Assembly: GCA_039090855.1 (NCBI GenBank)
Contig: CM077013.1
Location: 143,675,240-143,739,239, forward strand
Length of the DNA: 64,000 bases
Reading direction: 5' to 3'
From: Macrothele yani
Taxonomy: Eukaryota; Arthropoda; Arachnida; Araneae; Macrothelidae
Shown: piece by piece, positions 54,223-64,000 of the stretch
Numbering within the stretch: the first letter of the stretch is position 1
Layout of the letters: the number at the start of each line of letters is the position of its first letter
Position numbers and translations under genes: made by a program
Notes under the pieces: generated by a model
Told to the model about the DNA's origin: nothing
The model's input: the letters and a program-made list of their open reading frames with translations, nothing else
Database searches by the model: none

Positions 54223-54475
54223 GGATACAAGTTTGTTGTCTGCCAAGGTTAAGTTGTTATTATATTTTTCATTTATTTATCCATTTCTACCTTACTGTCT
54301 TTTGGCTTGGGGTCGCACAACTATTTGGAATGTGAACAGAATTTATGTTTTGCAAAAAAAAATTTTACCTTTGGTGAATCCGTTTTTACAGATACATTCT
54401 GTTTTCCTTAGTTACCAGATAATGTTATTTGATAAATTATACAGTTTTTGACTATTATTGTTTATGCATGAGCGT
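54223..54475 (+). pseudogene. CR1/jockey-like LINE remnant, unit 2 left part
   Basis: Same sequence as 50667-50930: FIYPFLPYCLLAWGRTTI, NRIYVLQK and MLFDKLYSF are recoverable. It ends at the RTE insertion at the same base as unit 1 (GCATGAGCGTAT). Confidence 0.78.
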
Positions 54476-55559
54476 ATCATCATCATCATTGTCAACCATT
54501 ATCAATCCACTGCTGGACGAAGGTCTCCCCAAGTTTCCTCCACAACGGTCTGTCTTGTGCCAGTCTCCTCCATGTCACTCCCGCATACTTTCGAATTTCA
54601 TCCACCCATCTCCCATGTGGTCTTCTTCTGGGTCTTTTCCTGTCCCTTGGAATCCAATCTAAAATTTCGGCTGTCCATCGATGATCTGTCCTTCTGGCAG
54701 TATGTCCAGCCCATTGCCATTTCAGGGATTTAACTCTGATCATGATGTCTTCCACTCTTGTCATTTTTCGGATCCACGAGTTCCTCTTCTTATCTCTCCT
54801 GCTTACACCAAGTATGCACCTCTCCATGCTGTTTTGAGTTGTCTGCAGCCTTTGTATGTCTCTTTTAGTTAAGGTCCACGTCTCTGCACCATACGTAAGC
54901 ACTGGAAGGATGCATTGATCAAACACTTTTCTTTTAAGACATAATGGCATATTGCTCTTGAAAATTATGCTGTTTCTTCCAAAAGCTCTCCAGGCAAGTT
55001 TTGTACGCCGATTAATTTCTTCATCAATGTGACCCTCACTTGATATCTGCTGTCCAAGATAAACGTACGTGTCTGTTATCTCCAGCTTTTCTCCATCAAT
55101 CGATAAATCTTCATTTCTTGTAAAAGCATTGAACATCACTTTTGTCTTCTGAAAGTTCATTTTTAATCCCACTTCTTTACTCTTGTCAGCAAGTTCCTGG
55201 ATCATACTCTGCTGCTCTGATGGGGTAGTTGCAAAAATGACTACGTCATCAGCAAAACGAAGGTGGGTTAGATAATCTCCATTAATCTTTATCGCCTTGT
55301 TTTCCCAGCTCAGCGACTGAAAAACACCCTCCAATGTGGCATTAAAGAGCTTCGGAGATATGGTGTCACCTTGTCTCACTCCCTTTCCAATTTTTACGTG
55401 TGTTGTATTTTCAAACAGCTGAATCTTTGCACTTGCATTTTCATAGATGTTATTAATAATATTAATGTATGCATCTTCAATACCGCAGGTTTTCAGAGCC
55501 ATTGTAACTGCTGATGGTTTCACCGAATCAAAGGCTTTTTCATAATCGATAAAAGCCAT
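54476..55559 (-). mobile_element. RTE LINE copy E, inserted in the CR1-like remnant
   Basis: Tail repeats at about 54476-54490, 5' end at about 55556 (equivalent to copy A near 3730). A duplication of CATGAGCGTAT is visible on both sides (about 54465-54476 and 55557-55567), partly overlapping a CATG also present in the RTE. Its frame from 55559 to 54492 is open for 355 codons, covering motif A to QQWIDNG with FADDVVIF. Confidence 0.92.
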
Positions 55560-55797
55560 GAGCGTATATATGCTGATAAATATTCAGATCTAATTACCTT
55601 ACATTTGCGTTCCAATGATCATGACACTCGTGGTAATACCAGTTTTTTTAACACCTAGAGAGCGTACAAATTTCTTATTTGATAATTTTAACGTGACCTG
55701 CCCTGATTCCTGGAATGGGTTGTCGCTTCGGATCAAGACGGTGACGCACTATTCGGTATTTAAAAGAGAGCTTAAGAATTTATTACTTAATGGTTGA
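55560..55797 (+). pseudogene. CR1/jockey-like LINE remnant, unit 2 right part, with C-terminus
   Basis: Longer version of 52881-52998. After LRSNDHDTRGN it reads, in the frame ending at 55797, FNVTCPDSWNGLSLRI and YSVFKRELKNLLLNG, the typical end of this LINE type (a W-N-x-L-P-like motif and a final FKxxLKxxLL), followed by a stop. Everything between is short and has at least one stop. 55798-56194 is probably its 3' flank, AT-rich and featureless. Confidence 0.78.
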
Positions 55798-56194
55798 TTA
55801 CTGGTTGGTCATATATTGTTTATTATTACTTCAATTTACTGTATTACGGTTAAATTGTTCCTTGGCTTGGCGATTTAGACTATTTTATTTTTTCTTGGGG
55901 ACTATGGGCTCGTCAGGCTGTTTGTTAGCGTTTTCCCCTGGTTCCCCTGCCACATTACATCGCAACAATTTGTTATAAAGAATCTGCTGCCGTGGTTTAA
56001 TTTATTAAAAGCCGGAAGATTATAGTGTTACTTTGTTGCTTTGTAATTATTATTTACTTTCGTGATGCTCCCTGTGGTGAGACTTTTGATGTACTAGCTA
56101 CGAAGTTTTCGCACCTTCTTCTTGTCGGTATGTGGGACTTAATTATTTCTTTTAGTATGTAACTCTTTGAAAAAATTAATTTCATTGGTATATA
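55798..56194. other. No recognisable feature
   Basis: AT-rich sequence up to the next Tc1. It may be LINE 3' flank. A TA at 56193-56194 serves as target for the Tc1. Confidence 0.4.
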
Positions 56195-57403
56195 CAGTCA
56201 AGTGCCAGGAAAACTGGTATATCAGTCTAATACTTGGTAGGTTCCCCACGGGAGCGCAGGATTGCAGAAATACAACGGGGCATGGACTCCACTAGCTTCT
56301 GGAAATATGCTGTAGGCAATGCACACCATACTTCCTGCAGAGCGTTCCATAATTCGGGGTTATTCCGAGGTCTTGGATTCCTGTGTTCGATAGCGCGTTG
56401 CATGGCATCCCAAATGTGTTCTATCACGTTCAGATCTGGGGACTTGGGTGGGAATTGCAACACCCAAAACTCAGATGAATGCTCCTATAACCATAATGTG
56501 GCGTCCCGACACTTGTGTGGAGGCGCATTTTCCTGTTCAAACAGGTCCAACCCATCAGCATGAATGCAGGACATACACGAGTGTACCTCGTCAGAAAGGA
56601 TGCGCACCAGGCGTTGGCCAGTCTCAGACATCTGTAGACGTACCAGGAATCCCATTGAAGTCCAGCTAAACACACCACATACCATTACGGACCCCCCGCC
56701 ACCAGCCGGTATAGTTCCCTGTTGACAGGCGGGATCTATGGCTTCATGGGGTTTGCGCCACACGCGAATCCTTTCATCTGCCCGATACAGGTGGAAACGC
56801 GACTCGTTAGACCAGACTACTTGTTTCCAGTCATCAACTATCCAGTGGCGGTGTTCCCGTGCCCAAGCGAGGCGCATAGCTCTGTGTTGTGCACCCATCA
56901 AGGGGGCTTGAGTTGGGTGTCGGCTCCCAAAGCCCATATCGTGCAGGGTACTTTGCACAGTCTGGACGCTGATGCGTGTTGAGGTTCCAGCATTGAATTC
57001 CGATGACACCTGCGAAAGCGTTGCACGCCTATCGCGTGAAGCGATTGTTGACAGCCGACGATGGTCACGTTCACTCAATGTCTTTTTACGGCCACACTGG
57101 TGTAGTTTGGAGGTTTTGCCGGAATTCTTGTAGCTTACAAGGGTCGTCCGTGAAAATCCGAATTTCGTTTCTACCTCCGAAATATTGATGGCCCATCTCA
57201 CGAGCGCCAACTATGACACCGCGTTGAAAATTGTTTAAATCGTTATTACTTGTCATTTTGATGCCGAAAACAGCTCTGACATCTGGCAAGGATGTCTATC
57301 GCTTTATATACGCACTGGAGGACGCAACCGAGTACGGGCATAGGTGACGTTGCTATATATTTTGCATAAGTTCGTCTGTACCAGTTTTTCTGGCATTTCA
57401 GTG
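56195..57403 (-). mobile_element. Tc1-like element, abutting an RTE copy
   Basis: 1209 bp with TA at 56193-56194 and 57404-57405. Left end CAGTCAAGTGCCAGGAAAAC, complementary right end CACTGAAATGCCAGAAAAAC; both continue TGGTA. The RTE copy begins one base after the right TA. Confidence 0.92.
56227..57256 (-). pseudogene. Tc1-like transposase, frameshifted, catalytic Asp residues replaced
   Basis: Starts MTSNNDLNNFQRGVIVGA (57256). A small frameshift near 57190 moves into the frame beginning MGHxISEV and continuing with KFGFSRTTLVSYKNSGK and RRLSTIASRDRRATLSQV. The catalytic region has WSNESRFHLY (first Asp replaced by Asn), then FEQENAPPHKC (second Asp replaced by Glu). A frameshift near 56480 leads to SPDLNVIEHIWDAMQRA (Glu) and the end GEPTKY. 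It is inactive by several lesions. Confidence 0.88.
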
Positions 57404-57405
57404 TA

Positions 57406-59341
57406 GAAACAGCAACAAAATTAGCTGGGTCTAAGAACAAGTTGCATGTGAACAAATTATCAGGAAAAACCAAAATGTTGATGCATAAAAGAAGAGAGAT
57501 GAGGACAACTAAAGAAGATGTGACTTCCAAAGTGGAATATATAGAGCTATGCAAGACAGTACGAAAAAGTATCACTGAAGACGTAAGGAAATTCAACTGT
57601 GAACTAGTAAGGAAAGCAATTGAAAACAACCAAAGCCTAAAGATAGCAAAGGGACATCTCAGTAAGGGGAAAAAACAGATTATGGCACTGAGAAAAGAAG
57701 ATGGTTCTATAACAAGAAATAGAGGCGAAATTTTGACAAGAGTGAAAGATTTCTACTCCAAATTATATGAAAGGGATGATACATGTACTCCAGACATCAT
57801 GAAAGGTACCAGTACCAGAGTTCTTCCAGTCCTTCCAGCAGAAGTTGCACATGCAATCAAGAACATGAAGCGGGGAAAAGCTCCAGGAGAAGATGGAATT
57901 ACTGTAGACATCATACAAGAAGCAAGTGGAGAAATCGAAACAGTACTCGCCCAAATTTTCACTCCATGCCTTAATGAAGGGTAAATTCCTGAGGATTGGA
58001 ACAACGCTACAATGATCTTGCTACATAAAAAAGGTGACATTGAGGATCTCAGGAACTACAGACCTATCAGCCTCCTATCAGTGGTTTATAAAATCTTCAC
58101 TAAAGTTCTTTCACACCACTTGAAGGTGACACTGGACATGGCTCAATTGAGAGAACAAGCTGGATTCAGGAGTGGCTACAGCACAATAGATCATATCCAC
58201 GTACTGAGAGAACTAATTGAAAGAGCGAGGGAATATGAGCTTCCATTGTGCATGGCTTTTATCGATTATGAAAAAGCCTTTGATTCGGTGAAACCATCAG
58301 CAGTTGCAATGGCTCTGAAATCCTGCGGTATTGAAGATGCATACATTAATATTATTAATAACATCTATGAAAATGTAAGTGCAAAGATTCGGCTGTTTGA
58401 AAGTACAACACACATAAAAATTGGAAAAGGAGTGAGACAAGGTGACACCATATCTCCAAAGCTCTTTAATGCCACATTGGAAAATGTCTTTCAATCACTG
58501 AACTGGGAAAACAAAGGGATAAAGATTAATGGAAATTATCTAACCCACCTTCGTTTTGCTGATGACATGGTCATTTTTGCAACTACCCCATCAGAGCTAC
58601 AGAGTATGATCCAGGAACTTGCTGACAAGAGTAAAGAAGTGGGATTAAAAATGAATTTTCAGAAGACAAAAGTGATGTTCAATGCTTTTACAAGAAATGA
58701 AGATTTATCGATTGATGGAGAAAAGCTGGAGATAACAGACACGTACGTTTATCTTGGACAGCAGATATCAAGTGAGGGTCACATTGGTGAAGAAATTAAT
58801 CGGCGTACAAAACTTGCCTGGAGAGCTTTTGGAAGAAACAGCATAATTTTCAAGAGCAATATGCCATTATGTCTTAAAAGAAAAGTGTTTGATCAATGCA
58901 TCCTTCCAGTGCTTACGTATGGTGCAGAGACGTGGACCTTAGCTAAAAGAGACATATAAAGGCTGCAGACAACTCAAAGACGCATGGAGAGGTACATGCT
59001 TGGTGTAAGCAGGAGAGATAAGAAGAGGAACTCGTGGATCCGAAAAATGACAAGAGTGGAAGACATCATGATCAGAGTTAAATCCCTGAAATGGCAATGG
59101 GCTGGACATACTGCCAGAAGAACAGACCATCGATGGACAGCCGAAATTTTAGATTGGATTCCAAGGGACAGGAAAAGACCCAGAAGAAGACCACATGGAA
59201 GATGGGTGGATGAAATTCGAAAGTATGCGGGAGTGACATTTAGGAGACTGACACAAGACAGACCGTTGTGGAGGAAACTTGGGGAGACCTTCGTCCAGCA
59301 GTGGATTGATAATGGTTGACAATGATGATGATGATGATGAT
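57406..59341 (+). mobile_element. RTE LINE copy F
   Basis: Starts exactly after the Tc1 at a point equivalent to copy A 2886 (GAAACAGCAAC) and ends in TGATGATGATG repeats at 59322-59341. The remaining 5' part of the family is missing here. This copy keeps six A in the A-run at 57670-57675 and so preserves the original reading frame across the linker. Confidence 0.92.
57442..59319 (+). pseudogene. RTE linker and reverse transcriptase, one frame with two stops
   Basis: The frame from the linker (NKLSGKTKMLMHKRREMR) into RT is continuous apart from a TAA at 57982-57984 (Lys in sister copies) and a TAA at 58957-58959 (Gln in sister copies). RT motifs KAPGEDGI, RNYRPISLL, IDYEKAFDSV, GVRQGDTISP and FADDMVIF are present, and it ends QQWIDNG. 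It shows that RT is normally fused to the upstream endonuclease-linker frame without a break. Confidence 0.9.
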
Positions 59342-59724
59342 GTGTTAATGAAAATATGATAATAAAATATCTCAGTAGGACCCACAGTTTCCGGTCCTCG
59401 TTTGATAAGTCACACCGAAAGTCAAATATTTTAAATTTCAGTCAAATACTTTAAGTTTTGAGTTTAACTACTGGTGCGGCGGGTGCAGTGAACATGGATA
59501 AAACGTGACTTTTGCTGATAAAAATGTTTTGACTTCAAATTGAACAATTAGACTATAAGTACAGAGAACAATGATGAAATAAGACAGTTTATCAACATGT
59601 AGATAGTGATTTTTGCATTTAAACAGATGAAACCAGAGTGTAATAGTTTCTGTACATAGTGTACTGTGACGTACCTGCCAGCAGAACGCACACGACATAA
59701 AGGCAGATAGCAGTCAGAACGAAC
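59342..59724. other. No recognisable feature
   Basis: AT-rich sequence, short frames only. Confidence 0.45.
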
Positions 59725-59797
59725 GTCTGCGTAGCTCAATTGGTAGAGTGACTTATTCCGGAATGAGGGGACCCGGGTCCGAACCCCGGCGTGGACA
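59725..59797 (+). tRNA. tRNA-like sequence (pseudogene or SINE head)
   Basis: 73 nt. The acceptor ends pair GTCTGCG with CGTGGAC through two G-T wobbles. The D-arm is GCTC...GAGT, and the T-arm CCGGGTCCGAACCCCGG is perfect. The anticodon arm pairs CTTAT with ATGAG but leaves a 6-nt loop TCCGGA, so it is not a canonical tRNA. Layout resembles 37757-37829. No poly-A tail follows directly. Confidence 0.5.
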
Positions 59798-59973
59798 AAA
59801 ATCACGGAGAAATTTACTTCCTTATAGTACATAAAAGAAAAGATTAAAAATCGAATATTTTGTCTCACAGGGAATTATTTTTGTAATATCACGGCATGTA
59901 TTGAGAGGTGTCAATAATTCCATAAACAAAGAAAAATTATACAACAACAATGTTCATCAAGTGGACTCTGAAA

Positions 59974-60207
59974 TCACTCGTTCGAGCTGATTTCAGCCCA
60001 TTTTGCTAACCCCAATTTAACTCGTTCCAGGCACTTGAAGGTCTGATACTGCTTGTGGGCTTGACTGTCTGCCACATAGGCTAACATTTTATATTTGCTG
60101 AATTCCTCTGCGTTAGCAATTAGTGCCTGAATACCAGAATCAGTTTTGTAAAATAAAGTTTTTAACAATTTAATATGACGGGCTTGCACGCTTGATGCCA
60201 TTTGCAC
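59974..60207 (-). CDS. Unrecognised 77-codon frame sharing its end with the MITE family
   Basis: The frame starts MQMASSVQARHIKLLKTLF and ends ERVKLGLAKWAEISSNE. I do not recognise a domain. The DNA for the last 17 codons (about 59985-60035) resembles the left part of the MITE at 41814-41862 in reverse orientation, with the words CTGGAACGA, AGCAAAAT and GGCTGAAAT. Whether this is a gene remnant, part of an autonomous relative of the MITE or chance is open. There are no obvious flanking signals. Confidence 0.35.
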   Translation of the reverse strand: MQMASSVQARHIKLLKTLFYKTDSGIQALIANAEEFSKYKMLAYVADSQAHKQYQTFKCLERVKLGLAKWAEISSNE

Positions 60208-60210
60208 ACT

Positions 60211-60723
60211 AATTTATCAAGAAAAAACACTCAGGAGCCACTAAATTTCAGCATTTGCCGCGGGCCAGCTTGACGTCAAGACAGCCGCCACATTAAAATC
60301 TTACTAATGTGCTTAATTTTGCAGCACTGGTTCCGAGATTTGGGCATTAAATAACAATAATAAGGCACTAATTGGTGCTCCAACAAAATTTTGGAAATAT
60401 TAAATTTTAGAACTTGTGGGGGCGAGTTTGTGGTCAAGCTAATCAGTCACATTAAAATATTAGTAAATTTCTGAATTTTGCAGCACTAATTCTTCGACTA
60501 GAGGGACTAGTTAATACTAACTGTGCAACAAATACTAACAGTGAAAAACTCATAATTTTCGATATTTGTTTTGGCCAGCTTGACACACTCAAGAAAATGG
60601 TAGTCTGCGCTTTTCCCAGATCAGGAACCCCTCTACGCTATTGAAAGGCATAAGCTGAAATTTGTCAATTTCGTCCAATTTCCTTGAGAAATCCATTGTT
60701 TTTATCAAAAATATTTTTCACAA
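60211..60723. other. No recognisable feature
   Basis: AT-rich sequence containing two loosely similar segments (each with GCCAGCTTGAC or GTCAAGCTAA and CACATTAAAAT(A/C)TTA), perhaps an old duplication. No gene. Confidence 0.4.
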
Positions 60724-61946
60724 TCTGTCCTAAGTGGTGACAGCAAGAAGATATTATATTGTCCCGATTGATTTATATCTGTCTCCAGTGGTGACAGCAA
60801 GAAGATATTATATTGTCCACATTGATTTATATCTTTCTCCAGTGGTGACAGCAAGAAGATATTATATTGTCCCCATTGATTTATATCTGTCTCCAGTGGT
60901 GACAGCAAGAAGATATTATATTGTCCCCATTGATTTATATCTGTCTCCAGTGGTGACAGCAAGAAGATATTATATTGTCCCCATTGATTTATATCTGTCC
61001 CCATTGTTTTTAGCAAGAAGATATTATATTGTCCCCATTGATTTATATCTGTCCCCATTGTTTTTAGCAAGAAGATATTATATTGTCCCCATGGATTTAT
61101 ATCTGTCTCCAGTGGTGACAGCAAGAAGATATTATATTGTCCCCATTGATTTATATCTGTCCCCATTGTTTTTAGCAAGAAGATATTATATTGTCCCCAT
61201 TGATTTATATCTGTCCCCATTGTTTTTAGCAAGAAGATATTATATTGTCCCCATGGATTTATATCTGTCTCCAGTGGTGACAGCAAGAAGATATTATATT
61301 GTCCCCATTGATTTATATCTGTCCCCATTGTTTTTAGCAAGAAGATATTATATTGTCCCCATTGATTTATATCTGTCCCCATTGTTTTTAGCAAGAAGAT
61401 ATTATATTGTCCCCATTGATTTATATCTGTCCCCATTGTTTTTAGCAAGAAGATATTATATTGTCCCCATTGATTTATATCTGTCTCCAGTGGTGACAGC
61501 AAGAAGATATTATATTGTCCCCATTGATTTATATCTGTCTCCAGTGGTGACAGCAAGAAGATATTATATTGTCCTCATTGATTTATATCTGTCTCCAGTG
61601 GTGACAGCAAGAAGATATTATATTGTCCACATTGATTTATATCTTTCTCCAGTGGTGACAGCAAGAAGATATTATATTGTCCCCATTGATTTATATCTGT
61701 CTCCAGTGGTGACAGCAAGAAGATATTATATTGTCCCCATTGATTTATATCTGTCTCCAGTGGTGACAGCAAGAAGATATTATATTGTCCCCATTGATTT
61801 ATATCTGTCCCCATTGTTTTTAGCAAGAAGATATTATATTGTCCCCATTGATTTATATCTGTCCCCATTGTTTTTAGCAAGAAGATATTATATTGTCCCC
61901 ATGGATTTATATCTGTCCCCATTGTTTTTAGCAAGAAGATATTATA
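60724..61946. repeat. 54-bp minisatellite, about 22.6 units, two variants
   Basis: The core is AGCAAGAAGATATTATATTG, followed by TCCCCATTGATTTATATCTG. Each unit ends in one of two variants: TCTCCAGTGGTGAC or CCCCATTGTTTTT. In order the 23 variant positions read V V V V V L L V L L V L L L V V V V V V L L L (V for TCTCCAGTGGTGAC). The plus strand is open for 407 codons and the minus strand for 283 and 131. Those frames are probably by-products of a unit divisible by three, since no start context, splice structure or domain is visible. Confidence 0.95.
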
Positions 61947-61957
61947 ATGAATTCTAG

Positions 61958-62303
61958 CAGTCGAAATCACTACTTCTTTTGATTTAAAAGTGCTTTGTAA
62001 AAAGCTAACTCAACTAATGTTTTATTTGCAGTAAGCAGGGCAGCTTAAATACTGTTAACACTGGGGAAAAAATACTCGTTAATCATCGTCATTTTATTGA
62101 TGCATTTTATCAGAATTCCTTGATTATTGTTTAATCGCAACGTAACTGAATTCTTTTAATATGTTTGTGAGTTTAAATATGAAAATATATAAAATCATAT
62201 AGAATAATTTTATATTCCTGTTTTCTCCTTAAAATATTTAAATTTTTATTGAATGCATATTAGTCAGCTTAACTTTGGTATCCACTATCTTCTAAAACAT
62301 GGA
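61958..62303. other. No recognisable feature
   Basis: AT-rich sequence, nothing recognisable. Confidence 0.45.
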
Positions 62304-62313
62304 AAATCAGTTA

Positions 62314-62532
62314 GACCGCCCTGGTGTCGCAGTTGTCTGAGCCTTGGCTTCTTACCATTTGTCCGAGTTTGATTTGGGTTTGAATCACGGATGAAGCATG
62401 GATGGTGTGTTTGTCTTACGGCACTGCTTATCTTTACTTCCTGGAGCCAGTGGCCCTAAATTAGGAACGGCCGACTACTTATATCCAATGGAGTTACTCA
62501 CGGTGTTCGTTAAATCCCCTAAAAATCACAAT
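62314..62532 (+). mobile_element. tRNA-derived SINE, older copy
   Basis: Diverged member of the main family: head GACCGCCCTGGTGTCGCAGT, box B GGGTTTGAATC, body CTTACGGCACTG and CCCTAAATTAGGAACGGCCG, then a degraded tail. A 10-bp duplication AAATCAGTTA lies at 62304-62313 and 62533-62542. Confidence 0.9.
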
Positions 62533-62542
62533 AAATCAGTTA

Positions 62543-63091
62543 ATTTGCTGATTGCATTCATGTTAATTAATATCCAAAGAAGATGTAGGTGGAGCACCAG
62601 AGATCCAGAAGAGAAAAAGGGCAAACACGGTTTTGCTTCACTATAGTGAAACCTTTTTTTTTTTTTTTTTTTTTTTTTTGCTTTTCCTTTTCTGTAAAAG
62701 CGTTTAAATCGTCCTTTTGTTCATAATTATGAACATATAGTTGAGATGCATCTTTTTTGAAACAAACTGCGGTAGGGAAAAGTTGCAATTCTGGCATATC
62801 GCTGCTTATTTCAATAATTACTATTCAAAACTAGTAAATAATTCTAACACAGTTCCTATGGATATATTAATAATTTTACACGGTTATCATCGCCGGAAAT
62901 ATCGCAGGGTATTAAAAGGACAGCAGATGCGCGGCATTCTATCTCAGAATCGAATTTGAGGTAGGGTTCGAGCGAGGTTATCTGGAAATTACGAGGCCGT
63001 GAAATTAGAGATGAGTTTCCTCCGTTTGTGTCGTCACACACGATTGCGTTGGAAACCATTCGGAAGCCTTGGTTTCCGTGTGACGTCACTA
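62543..63091. other. No gene; T-run at 62655-62680
   Basis: A 25-26-nt T-run could be the tail of a minus-strand retroposon, but I see no body next to it. Otherwise AT-rich and featureless. Confidence 0.45.
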
Positions 63092-63100
63092 AAAGAGGGA

Positions 63101-63319
63101 CTTTTGGATTGGAGGTTTAACAACCACCGTAAGCAATTCAGTAGGGTATAGGAAGTCGCCCGTCCCTAATTTAGGGCCACTGGTTCCAGGAAAGGGAAAG
63201 AGCCAGTGCCGCAAGACAAACACAACATCCATGCCTCACCGGGATTCGAACCTGGACCCATCTCGGACAAATGATCAGAAGCTATCGCTTAGAACACTGG
63301 GCCACAGGGCTGCACTAAC
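63101..63319 (-). mobile_element. tRNA-derived SINE, minus strand
   Basis: Main-family copy: GATTGGAGGTTTAACAACCA at its 3' end, CGCCCGTCCCTAATTTAGGG in the body and box B complement GGGATTCGAACCTGGACC. A 9-bp duplication AAAGAGGGA lies at 63092-63100 and 63320-63328. The poly-A tail is reduced. Confidence 0.9.
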
Positions 63320-63328
63320 AAAGAGGGA

Positions 63329-64000
63329 ACTCATCTCTTTAATGTCATGGCCACATATTTTTCAGACGGCCTTGGTTGGAGTCACGCATGAGGCAAGGGA
63401 TTTGTGTTTGTCTTACGAAGCCAGTTTTGTCATTTAGCTGCTCCAAATCGAGGTTGAAGGACTCCTTAAAATTGGAAATTATCATGATGATAGGGTCATT
63501 TCCCTCCGAAAAAAATAAATAAATAAAAGAACACCAGAAAATTTATATCGTTCCTCTTGTTTCCTAATATTTCTCAAATTTGGCTTAGTTTTACAAGTAA
63601 AAAAAGCCGAAATAAAAGAATGCTCTGCCACTGATATTTTTAAAATTTTGATTTCGTCTTACGCATTTACGAAGAAATAAAGCAGAGGAGAATGCATGGC
63701 TGTTGCTTGATAAACTGCCTTAAAAATTAATTTTCGTCGTCTTTGTTCTAAAGGTGATAGGTTTTGGTGCTTTGAATTGGAGGCCGCATTAATTAATGTT
63801 TTCTTCTTTATTTTTTTCTATTTTTTTCTGAGAAATTCAGACAAGACGTTTTTCTTCGTCGATGTACTACCAACATCATTTTTCAATATCGGTCTCCGGA
63901 CTTCGAGAAACAGGTTCATCAGTTATATGAGCCGACATTTTCTCTTTCTTTACCCTCATGAAAGGCGGAAAATTAAATTATATCTCCAGGGAAAGATTCT
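63329..64000. other. No recognised gene; possible SINE scrap at about 63370-63430
   Basis: A short stretch (GTCACGCATGAGGCAAGGGA, then TTTGTGTTTGTCTTACG) resembles the SINE body after box B. It is too short and diverged to define. The rest is AT-rich. Confidence 0.4.

Noticed and set aside
60734..61957. A 407-codon repetitive protein
   Set aside because: It is the minisatellite read in frame; the minus strand is equally open, and there is no start context, signal peptide or domain.

Overview
This is an AT-rich eukaryotic window, most likely from an arthropod and possibly an arachnid. The species guess is inference from the repeat mix: RTE elements with a craniofacial-development-protein-2-like endonuclease, many Tc1/mariner copies, a Ty3/gypsy element and tRNA-derived SINEs. 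I recognise no host protein-coding gene, no bacterial-type gene organisation and no CRISPR array. Nearly all the recognisable content is mobile elements and tandem repeats, so the genes interact only by nesting and inactivating each other.

Layout, left half. 1-483 is a piggyBac-type MITE cut by the window edge. 902-1187 is a TC/TATC microsatellite. About 1690-4822 holds the longest RTE LINE (endonuclease and RT frames split by a 1-nt indel). 5762-7024 is a dead mariner with clear ends. 9176-9850 is a foldback element. 10040-10900 is a Tc1 relic. 11820-12494 is a short element with TIRs of about 187 bp. 12694-14459 is a truncated RTE. 16484-17892 is a Tc1-like element with an uninterrupted transposase ORF. 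18282-18760 is a LINE RT relic. 19547-20560 is another Tc1 relic and 20637-21276 another RTE tail. About 23221-30515 is a Tx1/L1-like LINE with gag-like ORF1 and EN-RT ORF2, followed head to tail by the 5' part of a second copy (30589-31577).

Layout, right half. 31578-34607 mixes Tc1 relics, SINEs and foldback-type subunits. 35400-37640 is a complex satellite. 39030-40170 is a tandem array with a terminal inverted unit, and 40348-41559 is a second copy of the Tc1 family seen at 33396-34607. 41606-42407 is a diverged SINE carrying a piggyBac-type MITE in its tail. 43270-50661 is a nearly complete Ty3/gypsy retrotransposon on the minus strand, with LTRs, a tRNA-Lys-type PBS, gag, protease, RT/RNase H and integrase. 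50667-55797 holds two tandem pieces of a CR1/jockey-like LINE, each interrupted by an RTE copy at the same base and separated by a Tc1. 56195-59341 is a Tc1 abutting another RTE copy. 60724-61946 is a 54-bp minisatellite, and SINEs lie at 62314 and 63101.

No candidate for a new functional system stands out. The more unusual items are structural: paired RTE insertions at the same base, a piggyBac-type MITE family, a long-TIR element reduced to its DNA-binding domain, two perfect 18-bp hairpins, a minisatellite open in frame on both strands, a 78-bp coding repeat in the gypsy pol tail, and a 204-bp in-frame duplication in the Tx1-like LINE. All boundaries and identities are from reading by eye.
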